This document shows, in pieces, positions 18,605-26,635 of a stretch of DNA of 64,000 nucleotides. A program made the translations under genes and the position numbers. This stretch comes from Streptomyces pluripotens (GTDB taxonomy: Bacteria; Actinomycetota; Actinomycetes; Streptomycetales; Streptomycetaceae), in contig NZ_CP021080.1 in assembly GCF_000802245.2 (NCBI RefSeq), forward strand, positions 2,852,001-2,916,000, read 5' to 3'. A model generated the notes under the pieces. That model had not been told where the DNA came from. It ran no database searches and worked only from the letters and a program-made list of their open reading frames with translations. Position 1 is the stretch's first letter, and every line of letters begins with the position of its first letter.

Positions 18605-19807
18605 TCAGCCATGGGCTGCGGCCAGGTGCTCCGCCAGCCGCGGGGAGGCGAACTCGGTGCCGCAGACAAAGCGCATCACCGGGCCGTAGGAGGACGCCGC
18701 CGAGAGGCCGGTGAAGTACAAGCCCGGTACGGAGGAGACGTACCCGGGTCCCAGTTTCGGCGTACCGCGGCTCACCGCGAGCCGGGTGCGCAGTTCGTAC
18801 CCGAGGAAGTCCATCGCCGCGATGTCAACGCGGTAGCCGGTGGCGGCGATGACGTGGTCCGCGGTGAGTCGCTCGGTCCGGCCTGCGTGCGTGCGGACCG
18901 TGAGGACGGGGGTGCCGTCCCGGGACTCGGCCCCCAGCACCCGCTCGACCTCGTGGACCTGCACCCGGTCCGTGAAGCGTTCACGCAGCCACCAGGCCCC
19001 GAGCGGGCCCAGGACCCGGCGGACCAGGTAGTGGCGGGTGGCATCGGGCAGGTAGCGGTAGGGGTGCGGGTAGTAGCTGAACGCCCACAGCGACCAGGCG
19101 CGTCCGAACGGGGACGCGGGCCTGAACCTGGGCTGTTTCCAGGGCGGGGAGCCAAAGGCGACCCGGCCGCGTCCGCGCGAGACGACACGCACCGTGGCGC
19201 CCGCCTCGGCGGCGAGCGCCGCCGTCTCCAGCGCGGACTGTCCCGCGCCGACGACGATCAGCTCCTTGCCCACGAAGCGGCTGAGGTCGTGGTGCTGGGA
19301 GCTGTGCGAGACCGGGCCCGTCGGGGCGGGTCCGCCGGGCGCCGCCACGGCCAGCTCGGCGGGGAGATGCGCGAGGCCCGACAGGCCGGTGGCGGCGACG
19401 ACCGCCCGGGCCGTGAACGACTCCCCCGATTCCAGTGTGAGCGCGAAGCCCGCGTTGTCGGCGCGGTCCACCGAGACGACACGGACCCGTTCCAGGCCGG
19501 GGACGAGCTTCTGCTGGAACCACTCGCCGTAGGCGGTGAAGGTCTCCACCGGGATGATGTCCTCGTCGGTCACCAGACGGCGGGTTCCGGCCGCGTCGCA
19601 GTAATCGGCAAGGGTGTAACCGGACTGCGGGCAGTCGAGGCTGGAGGCAGCGGGCGTCGACTTGAGGAGCATCCCCTCGGGCATGTGGTCCCGCCAGCTC
19701 ACCATGGGGTCGCCGAAGACGCGGACGGGGATGCCGCGCGCCCGCAGATGGGCGGCGGTGGACAGGCCGAACGGCCCGGCCCCGATGACTGCTACCGGTC
19801 GAATCAC
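18605..19807 (-). CDS. Flavin-dependent oxidoreductase (two-dinucleotide-binding fold)
   Basis: A 400-aa flavoprotein. The FAD motif VIGAGPFGLSTAAHL is at the N-terminus, a second Rossmann motif VVGAGQSALETAALAAEAG binds NAD(P)H, and HVIAATGYRVD is the ATG motif of flavin-dependent mono-oxygenase-like proteins. The GTG at 19807 follows GGGGAGG and overlaps the end of the ATP-grasp gene by 4 bp. The coupled pair suggests modification of a small molecule or peptide. The substrate is unknown. Confidence 0.85.
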   Translation of the reverse strand: MIRPVAVIGAGPFGLSTAAHLRARGIPVRVFGDPMVSWRDHMPEGMLLKSTPAASSLDCPQSGYTLADYCDAAGTRRLVTDEDIIPVETFTAYGEWFQQKLVPGLERVRVVSVDRADNAGFALTLESGESFTARAVVAATGLSGLAHLPAELAVAAPGGPAPTGPVSHSSQHHDLSRFVGKELIVVGAGQSALETAALAAEAGATVRVVSRGRGRVAFGSPPWKQPRFRPASPFGRAWSLWAFSYYPHPYRYLPDATRHYLVRRVLGPLGAWWLRERFTDRVQVHEVERVLGAESRDGTPVLTVRTHAGRTERLTADHVIAATGYRVDIAAMDFLGYELRTRLAVSRGTPKLGPGYVSSVPGLYFTGLSAASSYGPVMRFVCGTEFASPRLAEHLAAAHG

Positions 19808-21117
19808 GAAGTCCCTCCCCAGGACGCGGTGCGCCACCTGTGTGGCCTTGCCTCCTTCATGGAGGTGCGACTGCCCCGGCGGTTGGTCCGCCACAGTTGG
19901 TAGAGGTGCTTCGCGCCCGGGCGCACGAAGCGGGCGAGCATCGTGAGGAACGGCAGCGGGTCGTCACCCGCGAGCCAGGCCAGCTCCGTACCGCTCGCCT
20001 TCGCCGGCGCGTGCGGTGTCGTGTAGCCGCTACGGCGGTAGGCGAGGAGGGCGGGCAGGTCGATGTTCTCCACGATGTAGCGGTGACCGGTGCGCTGTTT
20101 TCCCTCCGGAACCGGGCGGCCGGTCAGGTGCAGGTGCAGGGCACGGACGACGTCCACGCCCGGCTCGTTCTCGAAGAGCCTGAACTGGGCCCCCATGCGC
20201 GGGTTGAAGTCGAGGAGCTTGTACTGTCCGTCGCGCCGGTCGAAACGCAGATCGAGGTCGACGATGCCGCTGAAGCCGATCTGCTTGACGAAACGAGCGG
20301 CGAGGTCGGCGAGTTCCGGGTTGTCGACGACGTACGCGTTCGCCGTCATGCCAACGTGCGGCGGCCAGGAGCGGACCTTGACTCCGGTGAACATCGCCAG
20401 CGGTTCGCAGTCCGCGCCGAAACAGGCGTGCACGATCCAGTCCTCGGCCTCCTCCCGCGGCAGGTATTCCTGGAGGATCACGCCGGGTACCTCACCCCAG
20501 TCGCGGGCGAGCGCGAGCAGGCCGTCGCGGGTGCGGATCCTCGTGGTGCCGTGCACGGCCGGCCGTGCACGCCGCAGGAACGCCTCGCGGTTCTTGGCCA
20601 CCACCGGGAAACGGGCCGTTTCCGCGAAGGCGGCGACGTCGTCGTACGACCGCGGGAACGCGGCAGCCGGGCTCGCGACGCCGTGCTCCGCACACAGTTC
20701 GTGCAGCCCCTGCTTGCTGGCCAGCCGGCGGGGCAGCGCCGGCTCGACCCGCAGGAAGAGGAAGGGGCCGGCCAGTGCGTCCTGGTGTTCGGCGATCAGC
20801 ACGGCGGCCTCTTCGTCCGTGGGGATCAGGACGGTGGGGCGGCCGATCCGACGACCGATGCGCAGCAGGCCCTCGACCAGGCGGCCCGGCTCCTCCGCGC
20901 CGGTCGTCGGCCAGACGTACGCCCTACTGAGATAGCGCGAGGAGGCCGCCGGAGTGTACGGGTCCTCCGTGATGGCGTACATGGGCACACCCAGTCGGCC
21001 GAGGCTGCGGATGGCGCCGACACCACCATGGTGCAGCGGGTAATCGCCGAATTTGACGATCAGCCCCGGCACGTCGCGGTCGGCCTCGAACGGCACGCTG
21101 ACGGTGTTCTTGACCAT
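19804..21117 (-). CDS. ATP-grasp domain carboxylate-amine ligase-like protein
   Basis: A protein of about 437 aa (444 if it starts at the ATG at 21138). The N-terminal part VPGLIVKFGDYPLHHGGVGAIRSLG and FPVVAKNREAF with GVILQEYLPREEAEDWIV match the nucleotide-binding strand and lid of ATP-grasp ligases; LLDFNPRMGAQFRLFENE supplies the Mg-binding Asp/Asn. Members join a carboxylate to an amine through an acyl phosphate. It is translationally coupled to the downstream flavoprotein. The pair resembles a small tailoring or peptide-ligase module, but the product is unknown. Confidence 0.82.
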   Translation of the reverse strand: MVKNTVSVPFEADRDVPGLIVKFGDYPLHHGGVGAIRSLGRLGVPMYAITEDPYTPAASSRYLSRAYVWPTTGAEEPGRLVEGLLRIGRRIGRPTVLIPTDEEAAVLIAEHQDALAGPFLFLRVEPALPRRLASKQGLHELCAEHGVASPAAAFPRSYDDVAAFAETARFPVVAKNREAFLRRARPAVHGTTRIRTRDGLLALARDWGEVPGVILQEYLPREEAEDWIVHACFGADCEPLAMFTGVKVRSWPPHVGMTANAYVVDNPELADLAARFVKQIGFSGIVDLDLRFDRRDGQYKLLDFNPRMGAQFRLFENEPGVDVVRALHLHLTGRPVPEGKQRTGHRYIVENIDLPALLAYRRSGYTTPHAPAKASGTELAWLAGDDPLPFLTMLARFVRPGAKHLYQLWRTNRRGSRTSMKEARPHRWRTASWGGTS

Positions 21118-21397
21118 GGCCCCCACGTGTCCCCTCATGGGAACGGGCCCACGCCGTCCGCGTCCCCAAAGGACGCTAAGTCGGAACTACCCCACCTGAC
21201 AAGGCTTATTAGGACATTAAGAGCTCTTTAGTCATTATCCGAGCAATCTTTCGATCACTCCTCGGCAACCTTTTCGGTCGCCCTCGGGGGCACACCCCGG
21301 AGCACTGCCCAAGACACGCATCCCGGCCGTAACGTGTGGCGCAACCACATGGAACGTATCGCCATGCCAGGCCCGGATGAGAGTGAGGCAGTACCCC

Positions 21398-22615
21398 ATG
21401 CCCCCCTTCGACGTCCCCGAGGGTGACCCCTTCGGCCCGCACAACCTTCCCTACGGCGTGTTCTCGCCCTCGGGCAGCACGGAGCGCAGGGTCGGTGTCC
21501 GGCTCGGGGAATACGTCCTCGACGCGGGCGCCGCAGCCGCCGCGCTGCGCTCGCCACACCATCCGCTGCTCGCGCGCCCCACCTTGAACGCCCTGCTGGC
21601 TGCCGGCCGCCCGACATGGTCACAGGTGCGGCACGCCGTGACGGCCTGGGTCACGGACCCCGCCCACCGCGAAACGGTCGAACCGCTGTTCTACTTGCTG
21701 TCCGAGGTGACCCTGCACCTGCCCTTCGAGGTGGCGGATTACGTCGACTTCTACGCCTCGGAGAACCACGCCCGCAACGTCGGCCAGATCTTCCGCCCGG
21801 ACGCCGAGGACTCCCTCACCCCGAACTGGAAGCACCTGCCGATCGGCTACCACGGCCGCGCCGGCACGGTGATCGCCTCGGGCACGGACGTCGTGCGGCC
21901 GTCCGGACAGCGCAAGGGTCCGGGCGACCCCGCGCCCGTCTTCGGCCCGTCGATCCGGTTGGACATCGAGGCCGAGGTCGGCTTCGTCGTGGGCGCACCC
22001 TCCGAGCTCGGCAAGCAGGTCGGGCTCGGCGACTTCCGGGAACACGTCTTCGGCCTGTGCCTACTGAACGACTGGTCCGCGCGGGACATCCAGGCCTGGG
22101 AGTACGTCCCTCTCGGCCCCTTCCTCGGCAAGTCCTTCGCCACCTCGGTGTCGGCCTGGATCACCCCGCTGGACGCGCTGGAGCACGCACGCGTGGCGCC
22201 TCCCCAGCGCACCCACCCGCTGCTGCCCTACCTGGACGACTCGACACCGCAGACCGAGCCCGGCGGCTACGACCTGCACATCTCCGTCGCGATCAACGGC
22301 CATGTGGTGTCGGAGCCGCCGTTCTCCACCATGTACTGGACCGCTGCCCAGCAGCTCGCCCACATGACGGTCAACGGGGCCTCGCTGCGCACCGGTGACC
22401 TGTACGGCTCGGGCACGGTGAGCGGGCCGGAGGAGAGCCAGCGGGGCTCACTGCTGGAGCTGACCTGGAACGGCCGCGACCCACTCGAACTCCCAGACGG
22501 AAAGCGGGCGTTCCTGGAGGACGGGGACGTGGTGACCCTGTCGGCGTGGGCCCCCGGGGCGGACGGGCGCCGAGTGGGCCTGGGGGAGGTCAGCGGGCGA
22601 ATCGTATCGGGGTGA
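21398..22615 (+). CDS. fahA: Fumarylacetoacetase
   Basis: A 405-aa enzyme that hydrolyses fumarylacetoacetate to fumarate and acetoacetate, the last step of tyrosine/homogentisate breakdown. Conserved segments include VADYVDFYASENHARNVGQ (metal- and substrate-site residues), LPIGYHGRAGTV, the metal-binding IEAEVGFVVG and NDWSARDIQAWEYVPLGPF with LGKSFATSVSAWI. The ATG at 21398 places PFDVPEGDPFGPHNLPYGVF at the N-terminus, as in the family. No other homogentisate genes are adjacent. Confidence 0.95.
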   Translation: MPPFDVPEGDPFGPHNLPYGVFSPSGSTERRVGVRLGEYVLDAGAAAAALRSPHHPLLARPTLNALLAAGRPTWSQVRHAVTAWVTDPAHRETVEPLFYLLSEVTLHLPFEVADYVDFYASENHARNVGQIFRPDAEDSLTPNWKHLPIGYHGRAGTVIASGTDVVRPSGQRKGPGDPAPVFGPSIRLDIEAEVGFVVGAPSELGKQVGLGDFREHVFGLCLLNDWSARDIQAWEYVPLGPFLGKSFATSVSAWITPLDALEHARVAPPQRTHPLLPYLDDSTPQTEPGGYDLHISVAINGHVVSEPPFSTMYWTAAQQLAHMTVNGASLRTGDLYGSGTVSGPEESQRGSLLELTWNGRDPLELPDGKRAFLEDGDVVTLSAWAPGADGRRVGLGEVSGRIVSG

Positions 22616-22696
22616 ATCCCGTCCCGTCCGTGAGCGCCCCGACTCACGCCGGTCATGCGTGACAAGCGATTGACACGAAACCCGCACGGGCGGCAT

Positions 22697-22733
22697 CTCG
22701 TACTCACCCCTTGATACAAGGGGTGAGTACGAG
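22697..22733. promoter_or_regulatory. 37-bp palindrome (17-bp arms, 3-nt centre)
   Basis: Arms at 22697-22713 and 22717-22733 are exact reverse complements around ATA (22714-22716). The outer half is CTCGTACTCACCCCTTG. It lies 82 bp after the fahA stop. It could be the fahA terminator, but the moderate GC and lack of a T-run also fit a dimeric repressor operator. Confidence 0.8.
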
Positions 22734-22764
22734 CCTGTGCCTTCACCGGGGTTCGTCATGGTCG

Positions 22765-22806
22765 ACAGCACGCTCTCGCATCGGAACAGCACGCTCTCGC
22801 ATCGGA
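22765..22806. repeat. Perfect 21-bp tandem duplication
   Basis: Two adjacent identical 21-bp units at 22765-22785 and 22786-22806 (unit begins ACAGCACGCTCTCGC). They are noncoding and lie between the palindrome and the GntR relic; probably a replication-slippage product in relaxed DNA. Confidence 0.9.
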
Positions 22807-22979
22807 TCCGGCGGGGCGGAAGGCCCGGCGTCCCGCAGGCCCGTCGACCGCCACACCCGTTGGACCGGCGGGAGGCCGGCGAAGGGGACCACGCTGGGCA
22901 CAGTCTCAGCAGGTGCGGTTTCAGCAGGCAGGCGGACCAGCCCGTTCCAAAGGACGGCCGGTGAGCGGCGCTGCCGCGC

Positions 22980-23190
22980 GGGTTGACACCACCAGTCCGG
23001 TCCCGCCGTACAAACGGATCCGCTCCCAGCTCGCCGCACCCGTCAACCCCGGCGGCTGGCCGAGGGCGAACGGCTGCCGACGGTGCGGCACCTGGCCGCC
23101 GAACTGGGCTGACGACGGGCACCGCGGCTCGTACCCACTGCGGACTTGGAGACGGCGTCCCTGATCCGGACCCGACGCCGCGCGGGCACC
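22980..23190 (+). pseudogene. Decayed GntR-family regulator, left flank
   Basis: Pieces of a GntR winged-helix domain appear in three successive frames. PVPPYKRIRSQLAAPV lies at about 22998-23045. LAEGERLPTVRHLAAELG follows after a frame change and is closed by a stop near 23111. ETASLIRTRRRAGTR follows after a second frame change near 23150-23190. The order matches a normal GntR domain (PPYEQIR...EGERLPTVRQLAADLG...LIRTRRGAGT), so this is a frameshifted relic. A related fragment sits at the right flank of the cluster (48379-48490). Confidence 0.7.
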
Positions 23191-23738
23191 CGCGCGGCTC
23201 CCCCGCCGACACGCGCGCACCACCCAGATCCGATGCGAACTCGGCTCGCCAGCAGGCGAGTTCGTCACACAGGCACGGAAACCGGGCGCGGCCGGCCCGG
23301 AGGCACTGGGCGCGGTGCCCCACGGTCCTGCCCGAGTAACGGCGAAAGTCCACCCGCAACAGCCCCGATCGGGGCGTGAGGCCGGAAGCGGGCGCGCGGC
23401 ACCCGGTGCGCGCAGTGGTCGCCGAGCGGTCACCCCGGGACGTCGGGGCCTCAGGCGCTCACGGTTGTTGATGCGGTGGGTCGCGCCCCCAACCGGCCGC
23501 CGCCTTCTGCACTTCGTGCCCCACCTCTTCCCAAGCACCGGGGTGCGCGGGGCGCCCAAGAGGATGAGAAGCCGGACGACATGACGGCCCCGAAGCCACA
23601 GGCCAGTGCGCTGACCCGATTGCGCGCCAAGCGGTCACTTCCGGCCAAATCGACAGCGACCAGCCACCGCACACGGCGCCCCGGTGGAGCCGGGATGGCC
23701 ACCGCCGCCACTTCGCCACCTGCGGTCTTCGCGAAGCC

Positions 23739-23778
23739 GATAGAGAGTCGATAGCGGCGGCGGTTCGGGGGGATAGCA
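23739..23778 (+). promoter_or_regulatory. In-phase direct repeats, candidate SARP operator
   Basis: GATAG occurs at 23739, 23750 and 23772, i.e. at 11- and 22-bp spacing, on one face of the helix. SARP activators bind direct heptamer repeats spaced by 11 bp overlapping the -35 region. The repeats lie about 70-105 bp before the first gene of the long operon, and the cluster encodes a SARP (46519-48357). No clear -10 was identified. Confidence 0.45.
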
Positions 23779-23844
23779 GGGGGCGACACAGTGGTTCCCG
23801 CCAAAGCGGCCGAGCCAGCCCGCCCACCGAATCGTGAGGACTTG

Positions 23845-24807
23845 ATGATGACCGAAACCCAGCCCCGACCGACACCGAGGGGGGTGACGCCCTCCGATGT
23901 GGCCGTACTCAACGCGGTCGTCAAGCGGTTCACCAACGCCAAGGGCGAGGAGTTCACCGCCGTCAACGGGCTGGACCTGCGGATCCGGCGCGGTGAGGTC
24001 CTGGCATTCCTCGGGCCGAACGGTGCGGGCAAGACGACGACCATCGACATGCTGCTGGGCCTGACCCGGCCGGACTCGGGAGACGTGACACTGTTCGGGC
24101 AGGCGCCCCGGCAGGCGGTGCGCGCCGGGCAGGTGGCCGCCGTGTTGCAGTCGGGTGGGCTGCTGCCGGACCTGACCGTCGAAGCCACTGTCCGCATGCT
24201 GGGCTCGCTGCACCCTGGCGCCGACCCCGAAACCGTGATGGGCAGGGCCGGGATCACCCGGCTGCGGGACCGCCGGGTCTCCGAGTGCTCCGGCGGCGAA
24301 CAGCAACGGCTGCGGTTCGCCGTGGCGCTGCTGTCGAACCCGGAGTTCCTGGTGCTCGACGAGCCGACCGCCGGCATGGACGTGGCGGCTCGGCGCGACT
24401 TCTGGGCCACCGTCCGCGAGGACACCCAGCACGGTATGACGGTCATGTTCGCGACGCACTACATGGAGGAGGCCGACCAGTTCGCCGACCGGGTACTCAT
24501 GATCGACGAGGGGCGCGTGGTCGCCGACGGCTCCGCCTCCTCGATCCGCGCCCGGATCAGCGGTCGTACGGTCTCCGCCCTGATCGCCCCGCAGGACGCC
24601 ACCGCGGTGGCCGCCTCCCCGGGGGTCCGCGCCTGTGTCGCCCGCGGCGAGCGCTACTACTTCGACTGCACCGATTCCGACGCCCTGCTGCGGCTCCTGG
24701 TCACCCGGACCTCCGCCACCGAGATCGAAGTCGCCCCCCGAAGCCTCGAAGAGGCCTTCATGGCCATCACGAACCAAGGCCGTAGCGCCCAGGAAGGCCC
24801 GCGATGA
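23845..24807 (+). CDS. ABC transporter ATP-binding protein (drug-export type)
   Basis: A 320-aa ATPase of the DrrA/daunorubicin-resistance group. Walker A is GPNGAGKTT, the signature CSGGEQQRLRFA, Walker B FLVLDEPT and the switch His FATHYMEEAD, with a C-terminal regulatory domain after residue 230. Of the two adjacent ATGs, 23845 follows GTGAGGA at good spacing. It is the first gene of the biosynthetic operon and overlaps the permease by 4 bp. It probably exports the product or confers self-resistance. Confidence 0.92.
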   Translation: MMTETQPRPTPRGVTPSDVAVLNAVVKRFTNAKGEEFTAVNGLDLRIRRGEVLAFLGPNGAGKTTTIDMLLGLTRPDSGDVTLFGQAPRQAVRAGQVAAVLQSGGLLPDLTVEATVRMLGSLHPGADPETVMGRAGITRLRDRRVSECSGGEQQRLRFAVALLSNPEFLVLDEPTAGMDVAARRDFWATVREDTQHGMTVMFATHYMEEADQFADRVLMIDEGRVVADGSASSIRARISGRTVSALIAPQDATAVAASPGVRACVARGERYYFDCTDSDALLRLLVTRTSATEIEVAPRSLEEAFMAITNQGRSAQEGPR

Positions 24808-25601
24808 GCACCCTGACCGCACCGACCGACCGCCCTCACTCCTCGTCCTCCTTCAGCGGGGTGAACCCCACCTTCCTCCGCTACGAGCTGCGTCGGCGCT
24901 TCAACCGCCAGACCACGATCTTCACCCTCCTGCTTCCGGCTGTCCTCTACCTCGCGCTGTTCCGCACCGCCCCGTCCCACGGCACGCTGCCGCACGGCAA
25001 CTTCGCCGCCTGGATGATGATCGGCCTGGCGGTGTACGGCGCGGCGATGGCCGCGACCAGTGCGTCCGCCACCATCTCGGTGGAGAAGTCGGTGGGCTGG
25101 ATGCGCACGATCGCGCTGAGTCCGCTCGCCCCGCCCGGATACCTCCTGGTCAAGGTGGTCTGCTCGGTGGTGATGGCCGCCGTGCCGGTGGCCATCGTCG
25201 GCGTGCTCGGCTGGCTCACCGGTGCGCAGGCAGACACCAAGGTCTGGGTGACCTCGCTCCTGGTCGCCTGGCTCGGGGCCGCCGTCTTCGCCGCACTCGG
25301 CATCCTGCTGGGCCTGGCCCTCAAGCCCGACGTCGTGTTGCACATGCCGGGCCTGACCATGACCGCGCTGGCCTTCCTCGGCAACCTGTTCATCCCGCTC
25401 AGCGGCACCATGTTGGAGATCTCGCGGTACACCCCCATGTACGGCGTCTCGACACTCGCCCGCTACGCCCTCACCGACGGCTACAGCTTCAGTGGTGAGC
25501 ACTCCAGCCTGCTCGGCGCCGTCGTCAACATCGTCGCCTGGTTCGCGGGCTTCTCCTTCGCGGCGATCCGCCGCTTCACGAAGAGCACCGGTCGCCAGTA
25601 G
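24804..25601 (+). CDS. ABC-2 type transporter permease
   Basis: A 265-aa membrane protein with six hydrophobic segments and the ABC-2 family pattern (ISVEKSVGWMRTIALSPLAPPGYLLVK before helix 3; FLGNLFIPLSGTMLEISRYTPMYG near the end). It is coupled to the ATPase by an ATGA overlap. It would form the export channel for the cluster product. Confidence 0.9.
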   Translation: MSTLTAPTDRPHSSSSFSGVNPTFLRYELRRRFNRQTTIFTLLLPAVLYLALFRTAPSHGTLPHGNFAAWMMIGLAVYGAAMAATSASATISVEKSVGWMRTIALSPLAPPGYLLVKVVCSVVMAAVPVAIVGVLGWLTGAQADTKVWVTSLLVAWLGAAVFAALGILLGLALKPDVVLHMPGLTMTALAFLGNLFIPLSGTMLEISRYTPMYGVSTLARYALTDGYSFSGEHSSLLGAVVNIVAWFAGFSFAAIRRFTKSTGRQ

Positions 25602-25684
25602 CGCGCACCACCTCGTCACACGACCACCGCGCCCGCCGGCCCCGCGCCGTGCGAGGGGTTCAACACGAAAGGGGGATAGAACAC

Positions 25685-26635
25685 ATGTTCGCAATCATGG
25701 CACCGGGTCAAGGGTCCCAGACTCCCGGCATGCTGGCCGGCTGGCTGCGCGACCCGGTCCACGCCGAGCGCGTCCAGGCCTGGTCCGAGGCGGCGGACTG
25801 CGACCTCGCCCACTTGGGCACCAAGGCCTCGGCCGCGGAGATCGCCCGAACCGAGAACACCCAGCCCCTCCTGGTCGCCCAGGGCCTGCTGGCGCACCAG
25901 GCGCTGGCCACGGCGGTGGCGGAGGGCGCCGCAGTGGCGGTCGGCCACTCGGTCGGCGAACTCACCGCCGCCGCATTCGCCGGAGTCCTCACGCCCACCG
26001 ACGCGGTGCGACTCGCCGCGGTGCGCGGCCGGGCGATGGCCGCCGCCTGCGCCGAGGCTCCCACCTCGATGGCGGCCGTGGTCGGCGGTGACGAGCCGGC
26101 GGTGCTCGCCCGGATCGCCGAACACGGCCTTACCGCTGCCACGTTCAACGGGCCCGGCCAGATCGTTGCCGCCGGCCTCACCGAGGACCTCCAGCGGCTC
26201 GCCGCTGCCCCGCCTCCCTCGGCGACGGTGAAGCCGCTGACGGTCGCGGGCGCTTTCCACACCGCATACATGGAATCCGCACGGCAGGCCGTCGCTGCAG
26301 CCGCCGCCGGGATCGACTTCGCCCCACCGCGCACGGTCCTGCTCTCCAACGCCGACGGCGAGGCGCTCGCCACACCCGAGGCGGTCCGGCAGCGACTCGT
26401 CGACCAGGTGGTGCGCCCGGTCCGCTGGGACCTGTGCCTGCGCGGCCTGGCCCGATTCGCCCCCGGGGTGACGGTGTCCCTGCCGCCCGCCAAGACACTG
26501 GCCAACATCGTCCGACGCCAGTACCCGGAACTCTCCGTCGTCCCGGTCGGCTCGGCCCGGGACATCAGCAAGGCGCTCGCCCGCATCGAGGCGACCGAGT
26601 CCGCCGAGGGGGGACCCATCCGTGCAGGTGTCTGA
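25685..26635 (+). CDS. Malonyl-CoA:ACP transacylase
   Basis: A 316-aa FabD-like acyltransferase. The oxyanion motif APGQGSQTPGM opens the protein, GHSVGELTAAA holds the nucleophile Ser, and GAFHTAYM the catalytic His. It loads malonyl units onto ACP. A dedicated MAT is unusual in aromatic type II clusters (which borrow FabD) but is found in polyene-type reducing type II systems. The ATG at 25685 follows AAAGGGGG; a start at 25649 would add a poor N-terminus. The 3' end overlaps the ligase gene by 14 bp. Confidence 0.92.
   Translation: MFAIMAPGQGSQTPGMLAGWLRDPVHAERVQAWSEAADCDLAHLGTKASAAEIARTENTQPLLVAQGLLAHQALATAVAEGAAVAVGHSVGELTAAAFAGVLTPTDAVRLAAVRGRAMAAACAEAPTSMAAVVGGDEPAVLARIAEHGLTAATFNGPGQIVAAGLTEDLQRLAAAPPPSATVKPLTVAGAFHTAYMESARQAVAAAAAGIDFAPPRTVLLSNADGEALATPEAVRQRLVDQVVRPVRWDLCLRGLARFAPGVTVSLPPAKTLANIVRRQYPELSVVPVGSARDISKALARIEATESAEGGPIRAGV

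Larger units (their letters stand above)
22616..23844. other. 1.2-kb boundary region without intact genes, left edge of the accessory cluster
   Basis: This stretch holds a 17-bp perfect palindrome (22697-22733), a 21-bp tandem duplication (22765-22806), a GntR-type regulator relic (about 22980-23190) and, at its right end, in-phase GATAG repeats before the first cluster gene. No intact coding sequence is supported between 22616 and 23844; reading frames here lack consistent GC3 bias. Confidence 0.7.

Noticed and set aside
22616..23844. Search for transposase, integrase or tRNA attachment site at the cluster edge
   Set aside because: None found at either cluster boundary; only the GntR relics and simple repeats are present.
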